From NCBI GenBank assembly GCA_027487515.1, contig JAIYDL010000025.1, forward strand, positions 1-64,000: a DNA stretch of 64,000 nucleotides, in the 5' to 3' direction. The stretch's first letter is position 1. Every line of letters starts with the position of its first letter. Source of the stretch: Pseudomonadota bacterium (GTDB lineage Bacteria; Bdellovibrionota; Bacteriovoracia; Bacteriovoracales; Bacteriovoracaceae). This document shows, piece by piece, positions 35,701 through 42,423 of this stretch. A program made the translations under genes and the position numbers. The notes under the pieces were generated by a model. It was not told the DNA's origin and ran no database searches. It saw only the letters and a list, made by a program, of their open reading frames with translations.

Positions 35701-37344
35701 CCAACCATCACCGCGACCGGAACCAGCAACACCATCGGTACTTGCTCCGCCACCAACGCCTCCGGCGTCTCAACCTGCACCCTAGCCTCGACCAAAGCCG
35801 AACTTAAATCCATCTCCATTTCGGCGCCGATCTCAAAGCTCGGCCCGTCGGTCGAGTTCACGCCGGGGCCCGTGTCCGCGCTCACGTCAACGATCGTCGC
35901 CACTGACCCCAACCTTGCGGATGGATCGACTCCCGCCGAAGTTACGATCACCCTCCGAGACGCCTTCGGCAACGCGATCTCTGGCCTCACGCCCACCTAC
36001 TCGGTGAGTGGGACTTCCAATACGCTCGGAGACTGTACTGCAACAGACAGCGCCGGTGAAGCGGTCTGCGAGGTCACCTCAACCAAGGCCGAGGGCAAAA
36101 CCTTCTCCCTCCTAACCCCGGTGGCCGTGACGGGTAACACCGTTGATTTCAATCCGTCAGGGATCGATCTCGTTGTCCCAGTGGAGATGATCGACCGGGG
36201 CCTCGCATCGAATACGACAGCGATCAACTTCCTCCGCTCCAGAACGTCGATCAATCCAGCGGACTACGTAGGCGAGTCCAGCACCTACTCCTTCGAGATC
36301 ATCGCCGATAACACTAACACCACGACCGCCTATTCCGTCTCGCTCATCAATGGCGCTGGTACCACCATCTCTGACAGCACTATCTCCATTCCGCCGTCGA
36401 CGAGCCAGCGCCGCTTCAGTGTGGTCTGGACTCCGTCGGTGGCCGCCGACACCTACCGTATCCGAGTTCCGGCGACGGCCGCGGCGAACCAGGTCCGGGT
36501 ACACTCCGCGAAGATTCTCATTCAACAAACGAACGCCGTCGCGTCCCGGATTTACATCCCTCTGATCGGTGGTGATGTCACCGGGGAAACGAACTCTGAT
36601 ACGACCGGTAACGTTTCCTCTACAACCAGCACGACCTTTGTGCTGCCGACGGCCAGTAACTTTTACTTCTGGACTCGCAGCGACGCCGCCTACGATGCGA
36701 TCCCATCGACTGGGACCCCGTGGACTCTGGAAACAATCTCAAGTATCTCGAACGCTGCTAGTACGGTAACGGTCGCACTCTTCGATAAGACAAACAATCT
36801 TCAAATCACCCCTGCGACAACGACCGTGACAGGAGCGACGACGGTGACCACACGGCAGGTGAACTTCGCCGGGAACGCCACAAACTTCGAGGACGGTGAC
36901 GTGGTCGAAGTTCGCCTCCGCTCCAGCAACACGGCCCACACCGCGCGCTTGTTTAAAGCGGGCCTGTGGCTCAAACTGAAGTACCTCAAGAAAGCCGAGG
37001 TCTATCAACGCCTGGCCACTCGTCGGAGTGCAACTACAACGGCCACAATTCCCGATCACCGATTCCTCTGGGACGCTAGTGCTTGGCAGAATCCGACGGT
37101 CTACTTCCAGGCCTGGAGCAATACCACCACCAGCGCCATCGTGCTCATGACGAACGGGGCGGTGGACACCGGAGTGGCGACACCGACCACCGTGAGTACA
37201 ATCACCCCGGCCGCAACCTACACCATGCAACGAAGCGCGGCCCTGAGTCTCACGAACCTTAACCGATACTGGGTCCAGCAGACACGCACAGCGGGAACAG
37301 CGGTGCTCGGGGGCGCATTCATGGTGATCAGGGTAACTGAGTAA
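29734..37344 (+). CDS. Giant repeat lipoprotein with Ig-like arrays (2536 aa)
   Basis: Largest gene in the window. A lipoprotein signal (MRFVLILLILLGLLGC, Cys16) is followed by a Ser/Gly-rich stretch (GGGGGG). Residues about 36-959 are 8 tandem modules of about 115 residues with a repeated core YVSGSGSxxLxFxYTV...D.DGI. Residues about 960-2141 are 12 modules of about 98 residues resembling the Big-1/invasin Ig fold (STITGTGPVVADG ... VTITLRD.NNPVSG). Each of these has a Cys pair in a C-x10-C pattern. The last about 395 residues are a distinct all-beta region, apparently with two related halves. It is probably displayed on the outer surface as a long stalk or adhesin. The ATG has AAGG only directly adjacent, with GGAG about 16 bases upstream. 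No enzyme motif is seen. Confidence 0.9.
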   Translation: MRFVLILLILLGLLGCQASGGGGGGGILSPTANSNQLTLSTTLNKTYKAGDALDLIVRHSRAINVSGLPAVTVTLGTSSRSASYVSGSGSTSLLFRYIVAPGDLDLNGIVVSPQLDVSGGSITCTKADGSSEACPSSLTISSTTSVRVDADTAAIVSVTAPTDGTYYFAQTLLFQVTFSEPVTVSRLPRLPLTVGGNVRHASYVSGSGSDTLNFLYAVALSDVDADGIAVSGAIDLNGGSIRDASYPAALTFTAPDTSAVLVSDAPVITFVTPPAAGTYNLGQDLTFRLNFSKPVTVSSLPGLVLDVGGTTQYASYVSGSGSALLTFQYTVAGGVSDTDGIELSDTLDLSTGTITDGSGVSARPVFMVPTLANVNVLGDGSALILSVAGPPSPPVTGYKTGDSIPFTVTFSQPVTETGGTSRLLLDLEGSPKYATYFAGSGSSILTYRYVVQAGDYDPNGVTVSSPLDLDGSTVTSGPTPPTLTFTPPNTSTVKVDALGPSLLTNTVPSSQTYTSGEDLVFDVTFDEAVVVSGSPRLQLDVGGITKYATLLSGSGTPTLRFRYQVGAADEDLDGIGLAGAIDLNGSTIRDANTNSASLTLPTTDTSGVLIESPTPTILSASLPPAAKYETGEAVDLTVTFSEAVIVTSVPRIELVLGSGTVYADYVSGGGTSSLLFRYTVTAGDYDTDGPSVSSPIDLSGGSIKNVSLSADALLTFTPPVDSAVLVDGIEPVLSSVTGPAPATYKIGDGLNFSVTYDHPVTVTGTPRLAATIGSGAVFADYVSGSGTTSLTFQYTVASGDEDTDGISWQSPIDLAGGSITDLFGDAAPVVFTDDTDPAVTVDGIRPTITSVTGPAAGTYDAPQTLDFTVTFSEPIDIQGTPRIAVAIGSEARTATLASFTGDTATFSYTLLPSDTDADGLSLTASVELNGGQITDVIGNQLTTLTFTAPDLSSVLVAGNVPVAANSQITGTTPVVADGVSEAVVTIELRNASNNPVTGVVPTFVATDTGSTNIYGACSVSDGSGISTCALSSLAAESKILELTSPISKTGQTLSFTAGSAVASTSTITGTGPVVADGSAVSTVTITLRDVNSNPVVGQTPTFSATDTGTTNSYGACSTTDATGAATCTLSSTKAELKTLELVTPVSKTGGSVSFVSGPAASGTSTITGVSPVTADGVATGAVSIVLLDANGNPVSGVVPTFSATDTGSTNAYGTCSATDATGASACTISSQSAEVKTLSLVSPLAMAGGTVTFSAGPVVASTSTITGTGPVVADGVATSTVTVTLRDAFGNPVSGITPDFSATDTGGTNTYGSCSTTTLSGASTCTLSSLAAESKTLSITSPVTKNDGTVTFTAGTASAANSSITGTGPVVANGTASSTVTITLRDTNNNPITGVVPTFSGTDTASGNTYGPCSATSATGLSTCLLRSTRAEVKTLQIETPIVKADGSVTFTAGSAFAGTSSITGTGPVIADGVSTSTVTITLRDSNNNPVSGATPTFAATNSGSTNTYGTCSATSASGESSCTLASTKAEIKTLSIATPVSKADGTVTFTAGAPSAANSDIIGTSPVSADGVSVSFITVSLADAFGNPIEGVTPIFNATDTDSTNAYGACTATTALGSASCSLAATRAEVKTLQMTSPIAVTGSSPVTFSALLPTSANSSITGTSPVVADGGASSTVTITLRDSSNNAVAGIVPTFDATDTDSRNVYDSCSMSDAGGVAICTFASTRAEDKILRITNPVTKSGSTVTFVAGAAIATNSSISGTGPVIANGTASSTISISLADANNNPVSGVTPTFSATNTGTTNTQTACSVTNAAGASTCTLSSTKAESKVPQLLTPVSKSGSSISFVPGPAAVATSTITGTGPVNPDGTSTSTISITIKDAFSNPISSVTPTFSASGSSNTYGACSATAADGSSTCTLSSSVPETKTLSIVTPVSKADGSVVFQSGAAVAINSSISSTGPVLANGSDTSTITVTLRDSTNAPVIASVPTITATGTSNTIGTCSATNASGVSTCTLASTKAELKSISISAPISKLGPSVEFTPGPVSALTSTIVATDPNLADGSTPAEVTITLRDAFGNAISGLTPTYSVSGTSNTLGDCTATDSAGEAVCEVTSTKAEGKTFSLLTPVAVTGNTVDFNPSGIDLVVPVEMIDRGLASNTTAINFLRSRTSINPADYVGESSTYSFEIIADNTNTTTAYSVSLINGAGTTISDSTISIPPSTSQRRFSVVWTPSVAADTYRIRVPATAAANQVRVHSAKILIQQTNAVASRIYIPLIGGDVTGETNSDTTGNVSSTTSTTFVLPTASNFYFWTRSDAAYDAIPSTGTPWTLETISSISNAASTVTVALFDKTNNLQITPATTTVTGATTVTTRQVNFAGNATNFEDGDVVEVRLRSSNTAHTARLFKAGLWLKLKYLKKAEVYQRLATRRSATTTATIPDHRFLWDASAWQNPTVYFQAWSNTTTSAIVLMTNGAVDTGVATPTTVSTITPAATYTMQRSAALSLTNLNRYWVQQTRTAGTAVLGGAFMVIRVTE
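29839..32610 (+). repeat. Array of 8 Ig-like modules (type A)
   Basis: Within the giant lipoprotein gene, eight consecutive modules of about 345 bases share T-Y-x-x-G-x-x-L-x-F-x-V-x-F-S-x-P-V near the start, then YxSGSGS, then D-x-DG and L-x-G-x-S-I-x-D. Modules diverge at the DNA level, so expansion is not recent. Confidence 0.85.
32611..36155 (+). repeat. Array of 12 Big-1-like modules (type B)
   Basis: Twelve modules of about 295 bases. Each begins with S-x-I-T-G-T-x-P-V-x-A-D-G and includes T-x-T-L-R-D-x-x-x-N-P-V and a C-x10-C pair followed by T-L-S-S-T-K-A-E-x-K-T-L. The last modules are the most degenerate. This is coding repeat DNA, not a CRISPR array. Confidence 0.85.
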
Positions 37345-37358
37345 GAGTCAGTTAAAGC

Positions 37359-38087
37359 TCAGAACGTAAAGCCCAACGCGTAGCCGATCGCGAACCGCTC
37401 CCGGTCTTTCGTATCCTCTGTTTTAAGCTGCTGATACGTTCCCTCGATCTTGAAAAACCATGCCTCATAAGATAGCTCTACCCCCCCGCTAAAGGCGCGG
37501 CTAGAGGTGATCAGATTCGGTTCTAGACCGTTCAGGGCCGTGCTTGAAGATCTCACCTTCCCCATGAAATTGTAGGTGGCCAAGGAAACGCTCGTGTACG
37601 GCATGACGTTCTCCGTAAACCGGTATCCATAGGTCAGGAGGTACTCTCTCCCGGTGAGGTCGAATTCGACCGTCTTATCATCGGTCTCATGCTCGTTCCC
37701 CCCGAGGAGGGCCCCGAGACTCGCCTTGTGGCCACTCGACTTTGCGATCCGCGGATCCCCGACGATCTGAAACTTTGCTCCCAGCATTGAATTGCCTCCA
37801 CCCGCATGGGACCAGACGACGTCGAGCTTCGAGAAAAGAGAGGAAGAGAATAGGAAACCAGAACGGTTCACATCTTGATAAATCACACCCTCATCCACAG
37901 TTCCATTGCTTGTGTCCAAGGTGAGTTGGTTGGCACTGGTTTGTTGGAGCTCAACTTGCCCATGGAAAGCACCGCCCTGAACTTCCGGCGTGATAAATCG
38001 ATTGCTGGCGATAATGTACTTCGTCGCACAACCGGAGAGGCCGGCCAGGATAAGAAACATGAAGGCTAGCAGCAGTAGACTTTTCAT
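37359..38087 (-). CDS. Lipoprotein with predicted beta-barrel domain
   Basis: 242 residues. The signal MKSLLLLAFMFLILAGLSGC has a clear lipobox (LSGC, Cys20). The mature protein is strand-rich (YLLTYGYRFTENVMPYTSVSLATYNFMG, GGVELSYEAWFFKIEGTYQQL) and ends in an aromatic residue (YALGFTF), the barrel C-terminus signal. It has the size of 8-strand barrels. It is convergent with the giant lipoprotein gene, 14 bases apart at the stop codons. No specific family recognised. Confidence 0.72.
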   Translation of the reverse strand: MKSLLLLAFMFLILAGLSGCATKYIIASNRFITPEVQGGAFHGQVELQQTSANQLTLDTSNGTVDEGVIYQDVNRSGFLFSSSLFSKLDVVWSHAGGGNSMLGAKFQIVGDPRIAKSSGHKASLGALLGGNEHETDDKTVEFDLTGREYLLTYGYRFTENVMPYTSVSLATYNFMGKVRSSSTALNGLEPNLITSSRAFSGGVELSYEAWFFKIEGTYQQLKTEDTKDRERFAIGYALGFTF

Positions 38088-38183
38088 TGGTCATTAAAGT
38101 ATCCGCCATCAGAGGGAAAGCTCCAAACAAGAGGCAAAAAATACCTCCTAATCATCTGAATTTACAGAGAAGATGTCCCGAAT

Positions 38184-38615
38184 TTAAGACCCATGAGAAA
38201 AATGCCCCTGATCCAAATCTAAGTTCGAGTCCCGTTTCTGAAAATCCTGATGGTCTGCTCTCCTTTCAGGCCTAAAAACAGTGTCCTCACCGAAGCTGTC
38301 GATTCCTATAGTATCGACCTTCTCTGCATCTCGAGCGAGTGGGGAATTATCCGTATACCCATATTTAATGCCAGGTCCAGAACTCCTCGCAAGGGTCAGC
38401 GGCATATCGTCAATCCGGTGAGACTCGTAGTGATAGTTGTCAATGCGCACATCCTGCGGACTCACTTCATGGTTTCGACGCTTCTGAAACCGAGCGATGA
38501 CATGAGAAAACCCTACCCGAGCAAAGTCGAAATCATGACCCCAGATCCTGCCCCAGAGACTCTGCATCACTTTCTTGAGCTGGATTGGCCGGTCTGAGAA
38601 CTTAACCTTCAGCAT
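38184..38615 (-). CDS. Hypothetical protein (143 aa)
   Basis: Chosen over the overlapping plus-strand frame because an AAAAGGGG ribosome binding site lies 5 bases before the ATG at 38615. The product starts MLKVKFSDRPIQLKKVMQSL and is charged and hydrophilic throughout, with many Asp and Arg residues and a late RPERRADHQDFQKRD stretch. No signal peptide, no membrane segment, no family recognised. Two stable hairpins lie upstream between it and the leucine dehydrogenase gene, so it may have its own promoter after them. Confidence 0.5.
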   Translation of the reverse strand: MLKVKFSDRPIQLKKVMQSLWGRIWGHDFDFARVGFSHVIARFQKRRNHEVSPQDVRIDNYHYESHRIDDMPLTLARSSGPGIKYGYTDNSPLARDAEKVDTIGIDSFGEDTVFRPERRADHQDFQKRDSNLDLDQGHFSHGS

Positions 38616-38679
38616 AATCACCCCTTTTAGATCACTCGCGTGCGATATGACTGAAGAGTGGTAAGCATGAATGGTGCCG

Positions 38680-38710
38680 GCCTCTCCGGTCTCTAAGTCA
38701 CCGGAGAGGC
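38680..38710. terminator. 11-bp GC hairpin between minus-strand genes
   Basis: GCCTCTCCGGT and its exact complement flank a 9-base loop. No T run on either side. It lies between the leucine dehydrogenase stop (38801) and the next minus gene start (38615), so it may block read-through or act as an mRNA structure. Confidence 0.35.
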
Positions 38711-38768
38711 ATCAAAGTGAAGACTATACTGGGGAAAATGTCCGGGGAATCGTCGAGGCGTGCGGTGA

Positions 38769-38792
38769 GGACCCCGATTCACCTCGGGGTCC
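38769..38792. terminator. 9-bp GC hairpin after leucine dehydrogenase
   Basis: GGACCCCGA pairs with TCGGGGTCC across a 6-base loop, 9 bases after the dehydrogenase stop. A T run is present only on the wrong side for the minus strand, so termination would be imperfect. Confidence 0.4.
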
Positions 38793-38800
38793 CTCAAAAA

Positions 38801-39913
38801 TTAGAATCTTCTTTTCTGGCCTGGCATCCGGTGATTGATCTTAACTCCGAGATAAGAGTTTTTGATGTTCTTCATCGAAGCAATGCGGTTTTCGGCCATG
38901 ACATCCGCAGCTTTGTTCACTGGGATTTTCTGCTCATCAGAGATCGCGAAGACCTGCAGGGTCTTGTCGTAGATGGTATCGATCATTCTTCGGGATTTAC
39001 TGTCGGCCCAACCTTCAAATTCGATGGAAACATTCATGACACCGCCAGCGTTAACGAGGTAATCCGGGGCATAAAGGATGCCACGCTCTTTCAACACAAG
39101 ACCGTGCCGGTCTTCCTTTAACTGGTTGTTCGCAGCTCCACAGACGACCTTACACTTGAGCTGAGGGATCGTTTCGTCATTCACAGAAGCACCGAGTGCA
39201 CACGGAGCATAGACGTCACAGGCCGCCGCGAAGATTTCCGCTGGTGCAACGAACTTGGCATGGGGGAATGCTTCTCGCATCTTCTGGATGCCTCTCTCGC
39301 TCACGTCTGTGTAAACGATGCTGGCCCCCGCCTCCGTGAGGAGCTTAGCAAGCTCGAAACCAACTGAGCCGACTCCCTGAATGGCGACTGTCTTCCCTTT
39401 GAGTGAGCGAGTACCAAAGGCCTTCGTGGCCGAAGCCTCAATTCCTCGGAACACTCCGAGAGCAGTGTACGGCGCCGGATTCCCCGATCCACCATACTGC
39501 TGAGCTACACCTGTCACGTAATTCGTTTCGGTAAAAATGTGCTCGATGTCCTCGACCGTCGTATTGACGTCCTCGGCCGTGATGTAGCGTCCGTTCAGAG
39601 ACTCAACGAAGCGACCAAAAGAACGAAAGAGAGCTTCTGACTTGTCTTTTTTCGGGTCACCGATGATGACCGCCTTTCCGCCTCCGAGATTGAGACCGGA
39701 GATCGCATTTTTGTAGGTCATCCCACGGGACAACCGGAGCACGTCGATCAGAGCTTCCTCTTCGTTGGCGTAGGGGTACATGCGCGTCCCTCCGAGTGCA
39801 GGACCAAGAGTCGTATCGTGGATCCCGACGATGGCCTTCAGGCCACAGGTCTTATCCTGGAAGAACACGACTTCTTCATGACCCATAGAATACATTTTTT
39901 CGAGAGTTAGCAT
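38801..39913 (-). CDS. Leucine dehydrogenase (Leu/Phe/Val dehydrogenase)
   Basis: 370 residues from the ATG at 39913, which has AAGGAG 6 bases upstream; an upstream in-frame ATG gives a poor N-terminus. It oxidises branched-chain amino acids to 2-oxoacids with NAD. The glycine-rich site LNLGGGKAVIIGDP with its catalytic lysine is present, as are TAEDVNTTVEDIEHI, the NAD-binding AIQGVGSVGFELAKLL and the late VCGAANNQL, all standard for the family. The products are substrates for a 2-oxoisovalerate dehydrogenase, and a fused E1 is encoded 17 kb away. A phenylalanine or valine preference is equally possible. Confidence 0.9.
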   Translation of the reverse strand: MLTLEKMYSMGHEEVVFFQDKTCGLKAIVGIHDTTLGPALGGTRMYPYANEEEALIDVLRLSRGMTYKNAISGLNLGGGKAVIIGDPKKDKSEALFRSFGRFVESLNGRYITAEDVNTTVEDIEHIFTETNYVTGVAQQYGGSGNPAPYTALGVFRGIEASATKAFGTRSLKGKTVAIQGVGSVGFELAKLLTEAGASIVYTDVSERGIQKMREAFPHAKFVAPAEIFAAACDVYAPCALGASVNDETIPQLKCKVVCGAANNQLKEDRHGLVLKERGILYAPDYLVNAGGVMNVSIEFEGWADSKSRRMIDTIYDKTLQVFAISDEQKIPVNKAADVMAENRIASMKNIKNSYLGVKINHRMPGQKRRF

Positions 39914-40027
39914 CTGATGCTCCTTACTGCAGGATTTCCCTGATGACCAAAATTTGGACATGGTTTAGACTGAATCTTATGGCGAGAAGTTTCTTAAACT
40001 CTAGCGTTTTTGACAAGGAAGAATCTT

Positions 40028-40333
40028 ATGCCCAATGTGTCAATAGCGGGTACGACAAAACAATTCGAAGTTAAAGAGGGAGGTATTCTTTACGACTCTC
40101 TTTACGATCAGGGCGAGGTTCTCCCCCACGGGTGCCTATCGGGATCTTGCGGGGCCTGTCGAATCGTCGTCGTAGAGGGAAAAGAGAATTTGATGCCGGC
40201 AGGTGTGATTGAAAAGAATACGGTGGACGCAGTGAAAGCCGATATGGATCTCAGCTCGCTTCAAGGGATCGAGATCAGGTTAGCGTGCCGGGCGAAAGTC
40301 ACCGGGCACGTAACAATTAAACCACTCAAGTAA
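40028..40333 (+). CDS. Plant-type [2Fe-2S] ferredoxin
   Basis: 101 residues from the ATG at 40028 (AAGGAAG upstream). The cluster cysteines are Cys36, Cys41, Cys44 (GCLSGSCGACRI) and a fourth, Cys87 (RLACRAK), the standard C-x4-C-x2-C...C layout. It carries electrons for an oxygenase or reductase that is not encoded beside it. It is convergent with the choice-of-anchor A gene (stops adjacent) and divergent from leucine dehydrogenase. Confidence 0.9.
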   Translation: MPNVSIAGTTKQFEVKEGGILYDSLYDQGEVLPHGCLSGSCGACRIVVVEGKENLMPAGVIEKNTVDAVKADMDLSSLQGIEIRLACRAKVTGHVTIKPLK

Positions 40334-41374
40334 TTAGCGCTTACCGCCACCGTTCGGATCTTGGGTCTCATCTCCCGGATCTTTACCACCGTTTGGCGTG
40401 TAACCACAGGCCCGACCGTCGAACGGTGAATAGTTAACCTGACCGCCTGAGACTCCCGCCTCATTTCCATCAAGATCTTTAACGAAGATACTACCTGTGA
40501 TGAGGGCTTCAATAAACGTAGCCTTGGCCTGCGGTGCCAAGAACACGCCCGGGAGTCCGATCCCACGATTGTTCACGACTTCACTGGTACCAGAGAAACG
40601 AATGTCGAGCTCACTTGCCTCGAACATGTTCCAGATCAAGCGGCGGATGTTGGTCTGGTTAACTCTCATCCCTACGCGCTGGAATTCTACTCTCGAACCT
40701 CGGATGTTAATCACTGTCGTTGAGAGCGGAGCGAGATCAAAAACAATGGTCCTCGCCTTAGACAGCTCTACCGCGTCTACGGTGAAGACGTTCATCTCAA
40801 GGTTTCCAGCAAAAGTGAGAACGCGGCCGTGGGCCTTAACTTCTTTTCCCGGGAGCTGGCGACATTTAGTAGATAACTCGTCCATGGAGGTAGAAAGGTG
40901 AGAAAGTTTAGAATTGAGCTCAACCCGACGCGCTTCACTCGCCCTGCGCGAGATGACTCTGACGCTTTCGTACCCTGCAGTCGGGTAGCCGTTGCGCCCG
41001 ATCGTCCGGTGCACGTCGAAAGCCGTGATGTGTCCGACGCCAGCGTGGTTCAGGTACACTTCGTGGGCAGAGATCCTGCCGGTGTGACGGAGCTCAGAGA
41101 TCTCCGCTGTCGATCCAACTTGGAGATTGTGATCTAGGATTCCCCCTCTATTGTGTGAGAGGTTCTCCCCAACCAGAACGCCGCTCGCTGAAGGCTTACC
41201 GACGAAGGAGAAGTCTTCGACCCGGACAGAGCTTCCAGCACCGACGAGCCCCTCGAAGTCACTTCGAGAGTAATCGATGTCGGTCTTCGAGAAGACTGAA
41301 AAATCAGTTAGCTCCTGAGCATGGGAAAAAGTAGTAATGCTTAGTAGTGCAATAGCGACGTATGTATTTTTCAT
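40334..41374 (-). CDS. Choice-of-anchor A family secreted protein
   Basis: 346 residues from the ATG at 41374. The signal peptide (KNTYVAIALLSITTFSHA) is followed by LTDFSVFSKTDIDYSRSDFEGLVGAGSSVRVEDFS, which matches the start of choice-of-anchor A (collagen-binding-like) domains; these have a right-handed beta fold and are found on the surface of many bacteria. The C-terminus has a low-complexity tail ending NGGKDPGDETQDPNGGGKR rather than a recognisable sorting anchor. Probably exported. It lies 61 bases downstream of the thioredoxin reductase-like gene and may belong to the same transcript. Confidence 0.75.
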   Translation of the reverse strand: MKNTYVAIALLSITTFSHAQELTDFSVFSKTDIDYSRSDFEGLVGAGSSVRVEDFSFVGKPSASGVLVGENLSHNRGGILDHNLQVGSTAEISELRHTGRISAHEVYLNHAGVGHITAFDVHRTIGRNGYPTAGYESVRVISRRASEARRVELNSKLSHLSTSMDELSTKCRQLPGKEVKAHGRVLTFAGNLEMNVFTVDAVELSKARTIVFDLAPLSTTVINIRGSRVEFQRVGMRVNQTNIRRLIWNMFEASELDIRFSGTSEVVNNRGIGLPGVFLAPQAKATFIEALITGSIFVKDLDGNEAGVSGGQVNYSPFDGRACGYTPNGGKDPGDETQDPNGGGKR

Positions 41375-41435
41375 AACCGGCAACCTAGCAAAACAATCGT
41401 GGAAAATGAATCATTTGTAGCTAGTCGTGAAGAAA

Positions 41436-42419
41436 TTATATGAGCCGGACCCTGCGGCTTACTCTGAGCTTAAGGTTGATCGAGTTTGCTGCGTTAACGG
41501 CATGATCCCAGGCCGTGTAGATCTGCTTTTTTGTGTTCGCTTTTAGGTCTCCCGCGACATAAAGACCAGGGACCGAGGTGAGGCCCGAGTCGTCGGCCTG
41601 AACAAAGCCACGACCGTCCAGGTCTGCGCCCACCTGTCGAGCAAGCTCGTTGTACACTATGAGACCCAGGGAGACGAAACAGATATCTGCCTCAACTGTG
41701 GCCCCATTGTTGAGGCGGAAGCCCTGGAGCACCTTCCCCTTTTCTTGGCCTAGGATTTCAGAGATCGAATCCTCCACGACCCTGATCCCATAGCTCGTTA
41801 GAAGTGCCGAAGTCTCGGGGGTAAACTCGGGGACTTTTCCGTTCGTCAAGATGCTCATCTCCGGTGGGGCGTAGCGCTCAAAGAGCATGATGGCCGCCCA
41901 GGCAGCGCCAAGGCCGTGACCGATGATCGCAGTCCTCTTTCCGAGGACATGGTGTCCGTCGCAGATGAGACAGTAGTCGATCGTTTGAGCGTTGGCGTAG
42001 TCGAACACTCTGTCGATCGAGCCGCCGATCTCAGGCTGGACATCCATCACCCCGGTGCAGAGGATCACGAAGCTTGCCAGATAGGACTGCCCTTTCGAAT
42101 CAGTAACATGGAAGAGATCGCCATCCTTTCGAAGCGCGACGACGCCGGTATTCTTGTGAATCACGAGCTTGTCCCGAAAGGGTGATTCGGAGATCCACTT
42201 CAACGTTTCCGCGTTCGGGTCCTCGATGCCTCGCTTGTAGCCTAGGTGCGCCGGCATGTTCTCCACTTTCCGCACCCAGAGTGCCCGAGATTTTTTCTTT
42301 TCCTTAGGACCGCCAGGAAAAAACAAACATTCGTCGTTGTTCAGCACAGTTCGGAGAACTGCCATGGTGCCCGCGGAACCTCCACCGATGACGCAAACCG
42401 GGTAGATCTTCTGCTCCAT
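41436..42419 (-). CDS. Thioredoxin reductase-like flavoprotein
   Basis: 327 residues, FAD/NAD(P)H disulfide oxidoreductase fold: FAD motif VIGGGSAGTMAV, the redox pair Cys150/Cys153 (DYCLICDGH, the position of CATC in thioredoxin reductases), NAD loop IIGHGLGAAWAA, and the second FAD motif VPGLYVAGDLKANTKKQIYTAWDHA. The C-terminus ends in an unusual basic tail (RVSRRVRLI). The partner protein is unknown. Because the CxxC is spaced and placed as in TrxB, I favour a thiol reductase, but a ferredoxin/flavodoxin-NADP reductase cannot be excluded. It lies 4 bases downstream of the CorC-like gene. Confidence 0.78.
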   Translation of the reverse strand: MEQKIYPVCVIGGGSAGTMAVLRTVLNNDECLFFPGGPKEKKKSRALWVRKVENMPAHLGYKRGIEDPNAETLKWISESPFRDKLVIHKNTGVVALRKDGDLFHVTDSKGQSYLASFVILCTGVMDVQPEIGGSIDRVFDYANAQTIDYCLICDGHHVLGKRTAIIGHGLGAAWAAIMLFERYAPPEMSILTNGKVPEFTPETSALLTSYGIRVVEDSISEILGQEKGKVLQGFRLNNGATVEADICFVSLGLIVYNELARQVGADLDGRGFVQADDSGLTSVPGLYVAGDLKANTKKQIYTAWDHAVNAANSINLKLRVSRRVRLI

Positions 42420-42423
42420 GGGC

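Noticed and set aside
32772-35996. Series of 90-180 codon frames on the minus strand under the giant gene
   Set aside because: They recur with the repeat period and mirror the type B repeats; Val/Thr-rich shadows of repeat DNA.
32611-36155. Regularly spaced repeats that might be a CRISPR array
   Set aside because: The period (about 295 bases) is far too long, units are continuous coding sequence and there are no unique spacers.
38250-38597. 115-codon plus-strand frame
   Set aside because: It overlaps the minus-strand gene that has a strong ribosome binding site; this frame has none.
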